Assembly (NCBI GenBank): GCA_944363505.1
Contig: CALVUD010000004.1
Span: 1 to 64,000 of the forward strand
Reading direction: 5' to 3'
Source: an uncultured Clostridia bacterium
GTDB taxonomy: Bacteria > Bacillota > Clostridia > Christensenellales > DTU072
Length of the DNA: 64,000 bases
The notes under the pieces were generated by a model. It saw nothing but the letters and a program-made list of their open reading frames with translations. It was not told where the DNA came from and searched no databases. A program made the position numbers and the translations under genes. Shown in pieces: positions 34,697-43,573 of this stretch (positions are counted from its first letter, which is position 1; the number at the start of each line of letters is the position of its first letter).

Positions 34697-36751
34697 ATGG
34701 ACAAACGATACGAAGCGTTATTTACTCCGTGGAAGATAGGAAACGTCGAGATCAAGAACAGGATAGTGCTCTGTCCGATGGGCGGTACTTCGCTGTTCGG
34801 GTGGGTCGAGCCGCATCATTTCGACAAGGAAGCTGCCGCGTTTTTCTTGAAACGCGCAGAAAACAACGTGGGTCTGATTATACCGGGTATCGCGCCGCTT
34901 AGAAACATGCTCGGAAACGGCTGGCTGTATAAAGCGAACGGCGCTTTCAAGAAGCTGAAGCCTTTCATGGAAAAAATCCACGCCACGGGCGCGAAACTGT
35001 TCGTTCAGCTGACTGCCGGCTTCGGCAGGTCGTTCGCGCTGGACGATATGATGGCGCTCTTGGTCAGAAATAAAGTTCTGGGCGCGCTCGCGAGACCGGT
35101 TATCGATCCGTCATATCTGTGCGCCGCACCCAGCGCGTCGCCGTCCAGGTGGGCGGAGGATACTATGTGCCGCGAAATGACGTTGAAAGAGATCAAAAAA
35201 ATCATATTCGCTTACGCCGAAACCGCAAAGAAACTGATGGACGCGGGCGTGGACGGAGTCGAGGTGCACGCGGTCCACGAAGGTTATCTGCTGGATCAGT
35301 TTACTTTGAAATACGTCAACAAACGCACCGACGAATACGGCGGCAGTTTCGAAAACAGGTACCGTTTCGCCGTCGAAGTAGTTCAGGCGATCAAAGCGCG
35401 TTGCGGCAAGGATTTCCCCGTTTCGCTGAGGTACTCCGTGGTCAGCAAGACCAAGGGCTTCTGCAGCGGAGCCGTTCCGGGCGAGGAATTCGAGGAAGCC
35501 GGCCGCGATATGGCCGAATCCGAAAAGGCGATAAAATATCTGGAAGAAGCGGGATACGACATGTTCAACGCGGATAACGGCACTTACGACGCATGGTACT
35601 GGGCGCATCCGCCTGCCTATATGCCCGAAAACTGCAACCTCGAGGACGTCGCGCACATCAAAAAATTCACGAACGCGCCCGTCGTCGCGGCTGGCAGAAT
35701 GTCTCCCGCGGTAGCGTCCGAAGCGATTGCCGCAGGCAGGATCGACGGTATGGGCGTCGCGAGACAGTTCCTGACCGATCCCGAATGGGTTACCAAGCTG
35801 CTGGAAGACAGAGAGGAGGACATCCATCCGTGTATCTGCTGCCATAACGGTTGCTTTACGATGTCAAAGGCGAAGGGTACCGCTAATACTGCGCCCTTGA
35901 GCGATACCGCTCATATGGCGCGTTGCGCGTTGAACCCCGAAACCATGCAAAGCTACAAATATTTCATAAAACCCGCTTCGGTCAAAAAGAAAGTCGCCGT
36001 AATAGGCGGCGGTATCGGCGGTATGGAGGCTGCGAGAGTGCTTAAAAAACGCGGACACGAAGTCACGATCTACGAAAAGAGCGACCGCCTGGGCGGAGTG
36101 TTTATTCCCGCCGCGGCTCCGTCGTTCAAGGAAAAGGACCGCGAACTTATACGCTGGTATATCCGTCAGATCGAACAGGCGGGCATCAGGGTCGAATTCA
36201 ATACCGAGATCAAGGATCTGTCGGCGCTTGACGCGGACGAGATCATAGTCGCCACCGGTTCGACCCCGAAACGCCCGCGTATACCCGGAATAGAAAAGAG
36301 TATCGAAGCCATAGAATTTCTGAACGGTGAAAAACAGGTCGGCGACAGGGTCGTAGTGATCGGCGGCGGTCTTACGGGATCGGAGATAGCTTACGAATTA
36401 AGCCTTCAAGGCAAGCACCCCGTTATCGTCGAGGCTCTGAACGACATAATCACCACGAAAGCCATCAGCCTCGCAAACTCGTCGTATCTGAGAGACTATT
36501 TCAAATGGAAAAAAGTTCCGCTGATGCTCGAAAGCACGGTAACGGAAATCGGCGACGGATTCGTATCGGTCAAAGCTAAAGACGGGACCGTAACCAAAGT
36601 GGAAGCCGACAGCGTAATTACGGGTATAGGCTACAACCCCGCGCCTATTGCCGCGAACGGCAAGCGCGTGCACGTTATCGGCGACGCATTGAAGGTCGGA
36701 AACCTGAGAACCGTCATATGGGGCGCATGGGATGTGGCAATGAAAATCTAA
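34697..36751 (+). CDS. OYE-type NADH:flavin oxidoreductase (BaiH/FldZ/FadH-like)
   Basis: A 684-residue flavoenzyme with an N-terminal FMN TIM barrel (~5-370), a [4Fe-4S] motif (CICCHNGCF, then a fourth Cys in MARCALNPE) and a C-terminal FAD/NAD-binding part with VAVIGGGIGGMEAARVLKKRG and VVVIGGGLTGSEIAYELS. This is the layout of 2,4-dienoyl-CoA reductase, BaiH/BaiCD and cinnamate reductase. The barrel contains VHAVHEGYLLDQF and YGGSFENRYRF. Such enzymes reduce C=C bonds of enoates in anaerobes; the substrate here is open. AAAGGAGG is the ribosome site, and a bidirectional terminator follows. Confidence 0.93.
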   Translation: MDKRYEALFTPWKIGNVEIKNRIVLCPMGGTSLFGWVEPHHFDKEAAAFFLKRAENNVGLIIPGIAPLRNMLGNGWLYKANGAFKKLKPFMEKIHATGAKLFVQLTAGFGRSFALDDMMALLVRNKVLGALARPVIDPSYLCAAPSASPSRWAEDTMCREMTLKEIKKIIFAYAETAKKLMDAGVDGVEVHAVHEGYLLDQFTLKYVNKRTDEYGGSFENRYRFAVEVVQAIKARCGKDFPVSLRYSVVSKTKGFCSGAVPGEEFEEAGRDMAESEKAIKYLEEAGYDMFNADNGTYDAWYWAHPPAYMPENCNLEDVAHIKKFTNAPVVAAGRMSPAVASEAIAAGRIDGMGVARQFLTDPEWVTKLLEDREEDIHPCICCHNGCFTMSKAKGTANTAPLSDTAHMARCALNPETMQSYKYFIKPASVKKKVAVIGGGIGGMEAARVLKKRGHEVTIYEKSDRLGGVFIPAAAPSFKEKDRELIRWYIRQIEQAGIRVEFNTEIKDLSALDADEIIVATGSTPKRPRIPGIEKSIEAIEFLNGEKQVGDRVVVIGGGLTGSEIAYELSLQGKHPVIVEALNDIITTKAISLANSSYLRDYFKWKKVPLMLESTVTEIGDGFVSVKAKDGTVTKVEADSVITGIGYNPAPIAANGKRVHVIGDALKVGNLRTVIWGAWDVAMKI

Positions 36752-36785
36752 CGATTCAGTATCCTGAGCAACAAATTAAATTAAA

Positions 36786-36819
36786 AATGCGGCGCGTCGA
36801 AACAAGCGCCGCATTTTTA
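36786..36819 (+). terminator. Terminator of the OYE-type reductase
   Basis: A 9-bp stem, ATGCGGCGC (36787-36795) with GCGCCGCAT (36806-36814), 10-nt loop, then T5. A-rich sequence on the other side makes it symmetrical. Confidence 0.85.
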
Positions 36820-36847
36820 AATTCCCTTATAAAAACGCGCGCGCCGT

Positions 36848-36876
36848 TTGACAAACCGTAATTATGGGAATATACT
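36848..36876 (+). promoter_or_regulatory. Promoter of the mrp gene
   Basis: Perfect TTGACA (36848-36853), 17-bp spacer, TATACT (36871-36876), 28 bp before the start codon. Confidence 0.75.
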
Positions 36877-36904
36877 TTAGATAATACTTTCAAAGGAGTA
36901 ACAT

Positions 36905-37711
36905 ATGAGCGAGTGTACTCACGATTGTTCGAGTTGCAGCGAAAACTGCGCCGAGCGCAATGCGGATTTCAAAGCGCCGCAAAACGCTCTTTCAAACGTT
37001 AAAAAAGTAATAGGGGTCATATCCGGTAAAGGCGGCGTAGGCAAATCCACCGTAACGGCGCTTTTGGCGGTAACCGCCCGTAAAATGGGTTATAAAGCGG
37101 CGATACTCGATGCGGACATAACCGGACCGTCCATCCCCAAGATGTTCGGGGTCCATACCGTTGCGGACGCCATGGACGAAAATACCATTCTGCCCGTGGA
37201 AAGCAGAACCGGTATCAAACTCATGAGCATCAACCTGTTGTTGGAGGACGAGACCGAACCCGTGATCTGGCGCGGACCTATCCTTGCCGGCACCGTAAAG
37301 CAGTTCTGGTCCGACGTGGCGTGGGGCGACGTCGATTATATGTTCGTGGACATGCCTCCGGGCACCGGCGACGTCGTGCTGACCGCCTTCCAGTCGCTTC
37401 CCCTTGACGGACTGGTAGTGGTAACTTCGCCGCAGGAACTTGTCGGTATGATTGTAGCTAAAGCTACGAAAATGGCAAATATGATGAATATTCCTATTCT
37501 CGGGATCGTCGAGAACATGTCCTATTTCGTCTGTCCGGAATGTCATACCAAACATTACATTTTCGGCAAGAGCGACATAGACGAGCATGCCCGTAATGCG
37601 GGATTAGGAAAGGTTGTCCGTCTTCCGTTGGATCCCGAAAGGAGCCGTCTCGGCGACGAAGGACTTATCGAAAAATCTTTTTCCGAAGAACTTTTCAAAA
37701 TCGTCGAATAG
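36905..37711 (+). CDS. mrp: Mrp/NBP35-type P-loop ATPase, Fe-S carrier
   Basis: A 268-residue ParA-like ATPase that carries or inserts iron-sulfur clusters. It has a deviant Walker A, GKGGVGKS (41-48), LDADITGPSIPKMFG, and the C-terminal cluster-bridging pair CPEC (in SYFVCPECHTKH). The N-terminus is cysteine-rich (CTHDCSSCSENC), as in eukaryotic Nbp35 and some anaerobe homologs, and could bind a second cluster. There is no N-terminal DUF59 domain. AAAGGAG is the ribosome site. It lies 36 bp ahead of the germination operon on the same strand; no terminator separates them. Confidence 0.93.
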   Translation: MSECTHDCSSCSENCAERNADFKAPQNALSNVKKVIGVISGKGGVGKSTVTALLAVTARKMGYKAAILDADITGPSIPKMFGVHTVADAMDENTILPVESRTGIKLMSINLLLEDETEPVIWRGPILAGTVKQFWSDVAWGDVDYMFVDMPPGTGDVVLTAFQSLPLDGLVVVTSPQELVGMIVAKATKMANMMNIPILGIVENMSYFVCPECHTKHYIFGKSDIDEHARNAGLGKVVRLPLDPERSRLGDEGLIEKSFSEELFKIVE

Positions 37712-37747
37712 GCGTTTAGATTTTTTCCTGCGGGCAATCCTCGGATT

Positions 37748-39184
37748 ATGTTGGATTACCCGCGGGAGCTTGCCGCATTAAAAAAAATTTTTCATTCGAG
37801 CGACGACATCATATTCCGTCCGATCGTTTCGGGCAAGGTCAGGGTGTGCGCGGTTTACGCTGACGGCATGGTTAACATGCTTGACGCGGAACTCGGCGTT
37901 TTAGCTCCGCTTATAGAGTCCTCAGGTAATTTTATACCCGATTTGCAGGGCGTTCAGAATCTTTTAAGAACGGTTCAGAAAATCGAAGAATACGCTTCCA
38001 GGAAACAGTTCGCGGACGTCGTTTGCCGCGGAGCGTTGGGCTTGATCGTCGAGGGTTCCGGAAAATATTTTACCGTGGCGTTGCACGGATATTCCGTTCG
38101 CGCCATCAGCGAACCGCCTACGTCCGCCGTGGTAAAGGGTCCCAGAGAAGGCTTTACCGAGGACTTCAAAGCCAATATGGTCATGTTAAGGCGGCGTTTC
38201 GGGTCGGGCAGACTGGTTTTCGTGCCTTTGGAGGTCGGTCGGTATACCAAGACTCAGATCAGGATATGTTACGTCGACGGTATTACGGACAAAAAAATGG
38301 TCGGCGACGTTATGGCGAAACTCGAAACGATAGACATCGACGGCATCGTCGATTCTTCATACGTTTCGTCCTTTCTTGAAAAGCGTAATTATTCGGTTTT
38401 CAAACAGATAGGCGCTTCCGAAAAGCCCGATATAATAGCTTCGAAACTGCTTGACGGCAGGGTGGCTATCATCGTGGACGGTTCGCCCATGGTACTTACG
38501 CTACCGTTCGTGCTGATAGAGGATTTCCATGATTCCGAGGACTATTACCGCCGTCCCGTCAGAACGGCGCTGATACGTGTCATGCGACTTCTCGGAGTGT
38601 TTTTCGCGGTGCTGTTGCCGTCGGTTTTCGTGGCATTGACCTCTATCCAGTATCAGATACTTCCTTTGGAACTGATGATAACCGTCATGAATTCCACTTC
38701 GGGCATACCTTTTTCCCCGGTGCTCGAAATGTTGATAGCGCTGATCTTTTTCGAGGTACTCGGCGAAGCAAGCGTCAGAATGCCCAGATATTTCGGCATG
38801 GCTATCTCGGTGGTCGGCGGAATAATTTTAGGAGAAACGGCGGTTTCGGCGGGCATACTCAGTTCTCTTACGGTGTTGATCACGGCAATGTCCAGCATAG
38901 GACTTTTCGCAATTCCCGACGAGGTCGGTTCGTTCAGCGTGATAAGAATAGCGCTGGTATTCGTAGGCGCTACATTGGGCATTTACGGAATAGTGCTCGC
39001 CGTCGCGGGTCTGACGGCATACGTCGCGTCGATAGAGCAGTACGGCGTAGCGTATTTACAGCCTTTCGCGCCGCTGATCAAACGCGAAAGCGGAGATTCT
39101 ATACTGAAACGCTCTATAAAGGACGATAAATTCAGAACCCCGGTCATCAATAAAAACAAAAGGAAGCTGAGCGATGAAAAATAG
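37748..39184 (+). CDS. gerAA: Spore germination receptor A subunit (GerAA/GerKA family)
   Basis: A 478-residue A subunit of a Ger-type nutrient receptor of the inner spore membrane. The N-terminal ~200-residue soluble domain has GYSVRAISEPPTSAVVKGPREGF (split here by the conserved PxxxxxVKGPREGF), LRRRFGSGRL and GRYTKTQIRICYVDGI. About five helices then follow, including VNSTSGIPF-type MNSTSGIPFSPVLEML and the EILREAxxRMP-type EVLGEASVRMPR motif, and a short basic C-tail. All match the GerA family. The ATG has no ribosome site, and no promoter was found between mrp and this gene, which is odd for a forespore gene. Confidence 0.93.
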   Translation: MLDYPRELAALKKIFHSSDDIIFRPIVSGKVRVCAVYADGMVNMLDAELGVLAPLIESSGNFIPDLQGVQNLLRTVQKIEEYASRKQFADVVCRGALGLIVEGSGKYFTVALHGYSVRAISEPPTSAVVKGPREGFTEDFKANMVMLRRRFGSGRLVFVPLEVGRYTKTQIRICYVDGITDKKMVGDVMAKLETIDIDGIVDSSYVSSFLEKRNYSVFKQIGASEKPDIIASKLLDGRVAIIVDGSPMVLTLPFVLIEDFHDSEDYYRRPVRTALIRVMRLLGVFFAVLLPSVFVALTSIQYQILPLELMITVMNSTSGIPFSPVLEMLIALIFFEVLGEASVRMPRYFGMAISVVGGIILGETAVSAGILSSLTVLITAMSSIGLFAIPDEVGSFSVIRIALVFVGATLGIYGIVLAVAGLTAYVASIEQYGVAYLQPFAPLIKRESGDSILKRSIKDDKFRTPVINKNKRKLSDEK

Positions 39185-40283
39185 TTTGTCGGCGGCGCAA
39201 TACGCCATAGTGGCTATCATCTTGATGTCGGTATTCAAACTTTCCGTGTTGCCTTCGCTGACGGCTCAGAGCGCGGGAAAGGACATATGGATGAGCATCT
39301 CGATGATACTTTTGTCGGAGATGATCTCGCTGGCGTTTATCGTCCCCGTCAGCCTCTCCGGCGGGCTGGACGCGATTCGTCAAAAATACGGGAAAGTCGT
39401 ATATTCGTTAATTTCGGTACCTATAATCGTTGTTTTGATAATCAAAACATTGGTTTATGTTTCCGAAGTTAACGCTTTTTCCAGTTCTTATCTATTTTAC
39501 AACATCTCTACGGACAAGGTGGGTATAGTGTTCGTCATAGCCGCGGCATATATAGCGACCAAAGGTTTCAAGGGCATAGGCAGGGCGTCGTCGCTTGCTC
39601 TGTGGACGCTGCCGCTGATACTTGCGGTGGGGCTGTTGTTCGGTGAAACGGAAGCCGATTTCACACGGTTGAAACCAGTATGCGTAAACGGTGTCATGCC
39701 CGTATTCGAATCGGTCGATTCGGTTTTGCTCTGGGGCTTCGACTTTAGCCCGCTGCTGTTTTGCAGACTGAAAAGGAGGGAATCGGCTTCGCGTGGCAGG
39801 ATAGGCGAGGAGTGCACCGTTTTCGGAGCGGTGGCGCTCGCGTGCGCCGTTATAGCTTTGGTTTATGCGACTTATATTGCGGCATACGGCGGCGCCACGG
39901 CGATTTCGCCGCACGCTTTCGCTGCGCTGGGCTCGTTCAACGTGGTCAATACCGAAGTAGGCAGTATTGACTGGCCCGCGGTGGTGTGCTGGCTGTCGTT
40001 TGCGGTATTCGCAGTTTCCTTTAACCTCGGCGCTGTAGGCGAATGGGCGACGGGTTATTCCGTAAAGTCGCCGTTTGCGGTCATTGCGGCGCTGGCGGCG
40101 ATATGCGTTTTCGGACCGTTGTTTTTCTATAATTACGAAAAAGCTTTGGATTTTGCGGAAAGCGCCGTAAAATATTTTACCGCGGCGGCGGGTACGATAT
40201 TGCCTTTTGCGGCTTTCATGCTTGTAAAAATCGGCAAGATCCCCGAAGCGGACGGCGGAGGAACGTATGAAAAGGTATTATAA
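39174..40283 (+). CDS. gerAB: Spore germination receptor B subunit (GerAB family)
   Basis: A 369-residue integral membrane protein of the GerAB family, distantly related to amino-acid/polyamine transporters and thought to bind the germinant. About ten hydrophobic helices are seen; SAAQYAIVAIILMSVFKLSVLP and VVLIIKTLVYVSEVNAFSSSY resemble the family N-terminal region, and LWTLPLILAVGLLF the middle helix. It overlaps gerAA by 11 bp and gerAC by 17 bp, so the three subunits are coupled. AAGG within the end of gerAA supplies the ribosome site. Confidence 0.88.
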   Translation: MKNSLSAAQYAIVAIILMSVFKLSVLPSLTAQSAGKDIWMSISMILLSEMISLAFIVPVSLSGGLDAIRQKYGKVVYSLISVPIIVVLIIKTLVYVSEVNAFSSSYLFYNISTDKVGIVFVIAAAYIATKGFKGIGRASSLALWTLPLILAVGLLFGETEADFTRLKPVCVNGVMPVFESVDSVLLWGFDFSPLLFCRLKRRESASRGRIGEECTVFGAVALACAVIALVYATYIAAYGGATAISPHAFAALGSFNVVNTEVGSIDWPAVVCWLSFAVFAVSFNLGAVGEWATGYSVKSPFAVIAALAAICVFGPLFFYNYEKALDFAESAVKYFTAAAGTILPFAAFMLVKIGKIPEADGGGTYEKVL

Positions 40284-41379
40284 ATGGGTAGCATTCGCGC
40301 TTTGCTTTGCGGCGTTCATATTGCTCGGAACCGAGATCGTGCCGCTGACGGACAGAGCCATAGTGCTCGGAATCGGAATAGACAAAAACGAAAACGGCTA
40401 CGTTATTTCGGCGCAGATAGTCTTGCCCGGGGACGAAGAAAGCAAAAGCGCCGAAAACATAGTGCTTACGGCGGAGGACAAGACGATTTCCGCGGCGCTC
40501 GACGCAATCAGCCGCGATGCGGGAAAGATAATCTCCATGTCGCATTGCAACGTGGTGGTACTGGGTTCGGGCGTCATTCAGCACGACGCCGTAAACGTTC
40601 TGGACTATATAATCCGTAACGCCTATCTCAGCGAAAACGCTATTTTGCTGGCGACCGCGGGAAAAGCCGAAGAAATTTTAAAGGCCAAACCCGCTTTCAG
40701 CGACATGTCGAGCCTGTATCTTCAGAATGTGCTGACCAATTTCGGATATTATCCCGTAAGGAACAAACGCAACGTCAAAGAGTTTTTGGTTTCGTACAAC
40801 ACCGAAACCGCTGGCAACTGGCTGCCGTCGGTGAGGCTGAAAAGCACCATGGCGCCCGAGTCGAGCGAAACCGGCGTCGGACAAAGCGAGGAAGCTTTCG
40901 TGTTCGATTTTTCGGAGACGGCGGTATTTTCGGGCGGGAATTACGTTTTAAAGCTTGACGAAAAGGGGACGCGAGGCATTAACTACGTGGAATCCGAACT
41001 GAAGGAAGGCTCTCTGACGGTTTTCGACGGCGATAAGGCGTATAATTTCTTTATCGTCGATTCATCCTGCAAAAAGAAATTCAACCGCGACATGACGGCG
41101 GAATTTACCGTAAAAGCGGAGCTTAGCTTAAAAGAAATTCTTTCGCCTTCCGGAGTCAACGTCCAAATCGAGAACGCCGAACCCGGAGAAAAGATTAATT
41201 TATTGATCGCCGAGGAAATAGAAGAAGCGGTTTTATTAGCTTACGAAAGCTGTAAAAAAGCGGGAGCGGACGTATTCAACCTGTACGACGGCTTTTACGG
41301 GATATACGGCGCCGAATGGAAAGACGAATATTTCCGAAACGCCGTTCTCAACGTCAAAACCGAATTAAAGTTCGTTTAA
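40267..41379 (+). CDS. gerAC: Spore germination receptor C subunit (GerAC family), no lipobox
   Basis: A 370-residue Ger(x)C protein. The mature part has the family pattern: RAIVLGIGIDKNENGYVISAQIVLPG, ALDAISRDAGKIISMSHCNVVVLG and ENAILLATAGKAEEIL, with the C-terminal domain LLIAEEIEEAVLLAYESCKKAGADVFN. GerC subunits are normally lipoproteins whose signal ends in GC just before the W/D residues. Here the equivalent place reads ILLGTEIVPLTD, so the lipidated Cys is replaced; the only nearby Cys (13) is inside the hydrophobic helix. GCGGAGGAACG is the ribosome site. Its last 4 bp overlap tcdA on the opposite strand. Confidence 0.9.
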   Translation: MKRYYKWVAFALCFAAFILLGTEIVPLTDRAIVLGIGIDKNENGYVISAQIVLPGDEESKSAENIVLTAEDKTISAALDAISRDAGKIISMSHCNVVVLGSGVIQHDAVNVLDYIIRNAYLSENAILLATAGKAEEILKAKPAFSDMSSLYLQNVLTNFGYYPVRNKRNVKEFLVSYNTETAGNWLPSVRLKSTMAPESSETGVGQSEEAFVFDFSETAVFSGGNYVLKLDEKGTRGINYVESELKEGSLTVFDGDKAYNFFIVDSSCKKKFNRDMTAEFTVKAELSLKEILSPSGVNVQIENAEPGEKINLLIAEEIEEAVLLAYESCKKAGADVFNLYDGFYGIYGAEWKDEYFRNAVLNVKTELKFV

Positions 41380-42053
41380 TCGCTTTTTGAGATAAGTTCA
41401 CGGATGATCTTGTTCGCCATCAGCAACCCCATAGAGGCGGTTACGGGTAAAAAACTGTAAAGTCCGCCACGGTTCACGACCGGCTCGTCGCTGTACGCGA
41501 CGTCCAGTGATCTTACGCCCGCAGCTTTCAGGCGCGCGCGCATGACTTTGGCAAGAGGACATTCCTTTGTGGAATAAATATCCGCTATCTTGAAGCGCGA
41601 CGGATCGGTTTTGTTGGCGGCGCCCATTGCGCTGACTATGGGTATTCCGAGTTTTACCGCGGTTCGGATAAGTTCGGTTTTAGCGTTCACCGAATCTATA
41701 CAGTCTGCGATATAATCGAATCCTCCGGTAAAAATTTCTTCGCCGCCCGTATAAAACAAAGGTATGCTTTTGACAACTGCTTCGGGATTGATGTCCTTTA
41801 CGCGCCGCAACATAACTTCGGATTTAGGTTCCTTTAGTGTGGAATAAAGAGCGCCGATTTGACGGTTTATATTGCTTTCCTCAAAACGGTCTCCGTCTAT
41901 CAGAGTAAGTTTTCCTATACCGGAACGTGCTAACGCCTCGACAACGAAACCGCCCACGCCGCCCAGTCCGAATACGGCGACGGAGGCGTTTTTCAGGCGC
42001 AGATAAGCGTCGGTTCCTATTAACGGCGTCAATCTGGAGAACGGCTCAGCCAT
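41376..42053 (-). CDS. tcdA: tRNA threonylcarbamoyladenosine dehydratase TcdA
   Basis: A 225-residue E1-like (ThiF/MoeB fold) enzyme that cyclises t6A37 in tRNA to ct6A using ATP. It begins PFSRLTPLIGTDAYLRLKNA and has GLGGVGG (29-35), the NRQ motif in ESNINRQIGAL and DCIDSVNAKTELI, all typical of TcdA/CsdL. GAANKTDPSRFKIADIYST is the diagnostic central part, and DVAYSDEPV follows. No ubiquitin-like C-terminal motif or zinc Cys pairs of MoeB are present. Its start overlaps the end of the GPH transporter gene by 8 bp, so they share an mRNA. Confidence 0.92.
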   Translation of the reverse strand: MAEPFSRLTPLIGTDAYLRLKNASVAVFGLGGVGGFVVEALARSGIGKLTLIDGDRFEESNINRQIGALYSTLKEPKSEVMLRRVKDINPEAVVKSIPLFYTGGEEIFTGGFDYIADCIDSVNAKTELIRTAVKLGIPIVSAMGAANKTDPSRFKIADIYSTKECPLAKVMRARLKAAGVRSLDVAYSDEPVVNRGGLYSFLPVTASMGLLMANKIIRELISKSD

Positions 42054-43506
42054 CGTTTTCCTCTGAAACGGTTTCGGGCAGAGCTTCTTTGGCTTTCGCC
42101 TCGGATTCGGCGCGCATTATTTCCAGCGTTGCGGATATATCGCGTTTTTTCTTGCCGGTCAGATCGTAGAACAGGATGGGGATCGCGGCGAGCAGCGACG
42201 TGATTCCGGGAATGATGGTATAGGAGAAATAGACGCCGCGTTTGGTTTCGAAGGAATACTCTTCGGCTGTGGCTGAGTATCCCACGGCGTCGCTGAATAC
42301 GGCGGCGAGACACACCGCGGCGCCGAGAGCCAGCGTAACTTTAACGGAGAACGAAAGCACTGCATAGGCAACGCCCTCGGTACGCTTTCCGGTTTTGGAT
42401 TCGTAATAGTCCACGGAATCGGCGACCATGACCATGGGCATAATGTTGACGGCGCCGAACTGGAGCCCCATCAGGAACAGGGTCGGAATCAGCGCGCCGA
42501 GATTGAAATTCGTCTGAGTGCCCGCATAGAAAGCCGCCACCGACGAAACGAATCCGTAAACGCTCATCGCGATAAACACTTTCCTTTCGTCGAATTTCTT
42601 GATAAGCAGCGGAGTCAGCGCCATCGAGATCATGGTTCCCGCAGCGGTGGAGATGCCCAGTATAATTATCAGGTTCTGCCCGCCCAGAATGGCGTTTGCG
42701 GTCTGGACCTGTATAGCCATCGCGCCTTGGCGGGCAAAGCCGAGGAAATACGAGAGCATCACCAGCAACAGATACTTGTTGCTTTTTATCGCTCCGAACA
42801 TATCCTTTAAAGTCATTTTCTCGGCGCGGTAGGGTACGCGTTCCTTATTGAAAAAGTATATCAGCGTCAGCATCGCGGTGCCGATTATGCCTATTGCGAG
42901 CGCGCTCCAAAGGTATTCGCCTATACTCAGCGCACCTTTGATTCCGGCGCCTCCCGGCACAATCAGGCACACCAGAGGAACGACCACATAGGGCGCGGCC
43001 TGACCCACGGAGCGGAAGGTGCCGGAAAAGCCGATAAGGTTGGTGCGTTCGTCGGAGTCGGGAGTCAAAACCGCCGACATCGCCTGAGAGGGAACGTCCG
43101 CCATGGTCATCGCCATGCTCCACAGCGTGGTGATTATGAATATGTACGCCAAAAGTCCCGCGCCGTTCAAAGGCACGTCGATGAACAACATTACCGTAAA
43201 CGCCACCAGCGGCAGGGAAGAATATAAAATAAACGGCTTTAGTTTGCCTTTGCCGCGGTCGGGTGTGCGTTCGATAAGGTTACCGATAACGGGATCGAAC
43301 ACCGCGGATACTATTTTCGCGGCAAGAATCAGAAAAGGTACCGCGAACACTTCCGCGGACGTCAGCCTTTTGGTGGTAGAGTAAAATTCCACCTGATATG
43401 CATTCAGATAGAATATCACCATCTGTAATCCGAAAAGTCCTATCGAATAGATCAGGAGTTCCTTGAAAGACATGTATTTTTTGTGTTGCGGTTTGTCAGA
43501 AGTCAT
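42046..43506 (-). CDS. GPH-family sugar symporter (second copy)
   Basis: A 486-residue GPH/MelB-type transporter with about 12 helices. Landmarks are KIVSAVFDPVIGNLIERTPDRGKGKLKP (loop 2-3, split by the conserved Asp) and MTMADVPSQAMSAVLTPDSDERTNLIGF. The start at 43506 has GGAGGG 8 bases upstream; seven more in-frame codons lie upstream without a site. Promoter at 43527-43556. It is cotranscribed with tcdA, which gives no hint about substrate. A charged C-tail (~25 residues) is cytoplasmic. Confidence 0.9.
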   Translation of the reverse strand: MTSDKPQHKKYMSFKELLIYSIGLFGLQMVIFYLNAYQVEFYSTTKRLTSAEVFAVPFLILAAKIVSAVFDPVIGNLIERTPDRGKGKLKPFILYSSLPLVAFTVMLFIDVPLNGAGLLAYIFIITTLWSMAMTMADVPSQAMSAVLTPDSDERTNLIGFSGTFRSVGQAAPYVVVPLVCLIVPGGAGIKGALSIGEYLWSALAIGIIGTAMLTLIYFFNKERVPYRAEKMTLKDMFGAIKSNKYLLLVMLSYFLGFARQGAMAIQVQTANAILGGQNLIIILGISTAAGTMISMALTPLLIKKFDERKVFIAMSVYGFVSSVAAFYAGTQTNFNLGALIPTLFLMGLQFGAVNIMPMVMVADSVDYYESKTGKRTEGVAYAVLSFSVKVTLALGAAVCLAAVFSDAVGYSATAEEYSFETKRGVYFSYTIIPGITSLLAAIPILFYDLTGKKKRDISATLEIMRAESEAKAKEALPETVSEENDG

Positions 43507-43526
43507 TATAAATCCCTCCGGCAACA

Positions 43527-43556
43527 ATTATGACACAAAAAGACTTTCGTTGTAAA
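43527..43556 (-). promoter_or_regulatory. Promoter of the second GPH transporter
   Basis: On the minus strand: TTTACA (43551-43556), 18-bp spacer, CATAAT (43527-43532), leader about 14-15 nt. Confidence 0.55.
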
Positions 43557-43573
43557 TACTATTTCATCCAAAC

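Noticed and set aside
37640..37747. Search for a sigma-G promoter ahead of the germination operon
   Set aside because: GAATA occurs at 37707-37711, but no CATnnTA or other forespore -10 box lies at the right distance. I could not support a promoter here.
36905..41379. mrp as part of the germination operon
   Set aside because: There is no terminator between mrp and gerAA, but mrp has a strong vegetative promoter and a housekeeping role. Shared transcription cannot be shown from sequence alone, so I treat them as separate functions.
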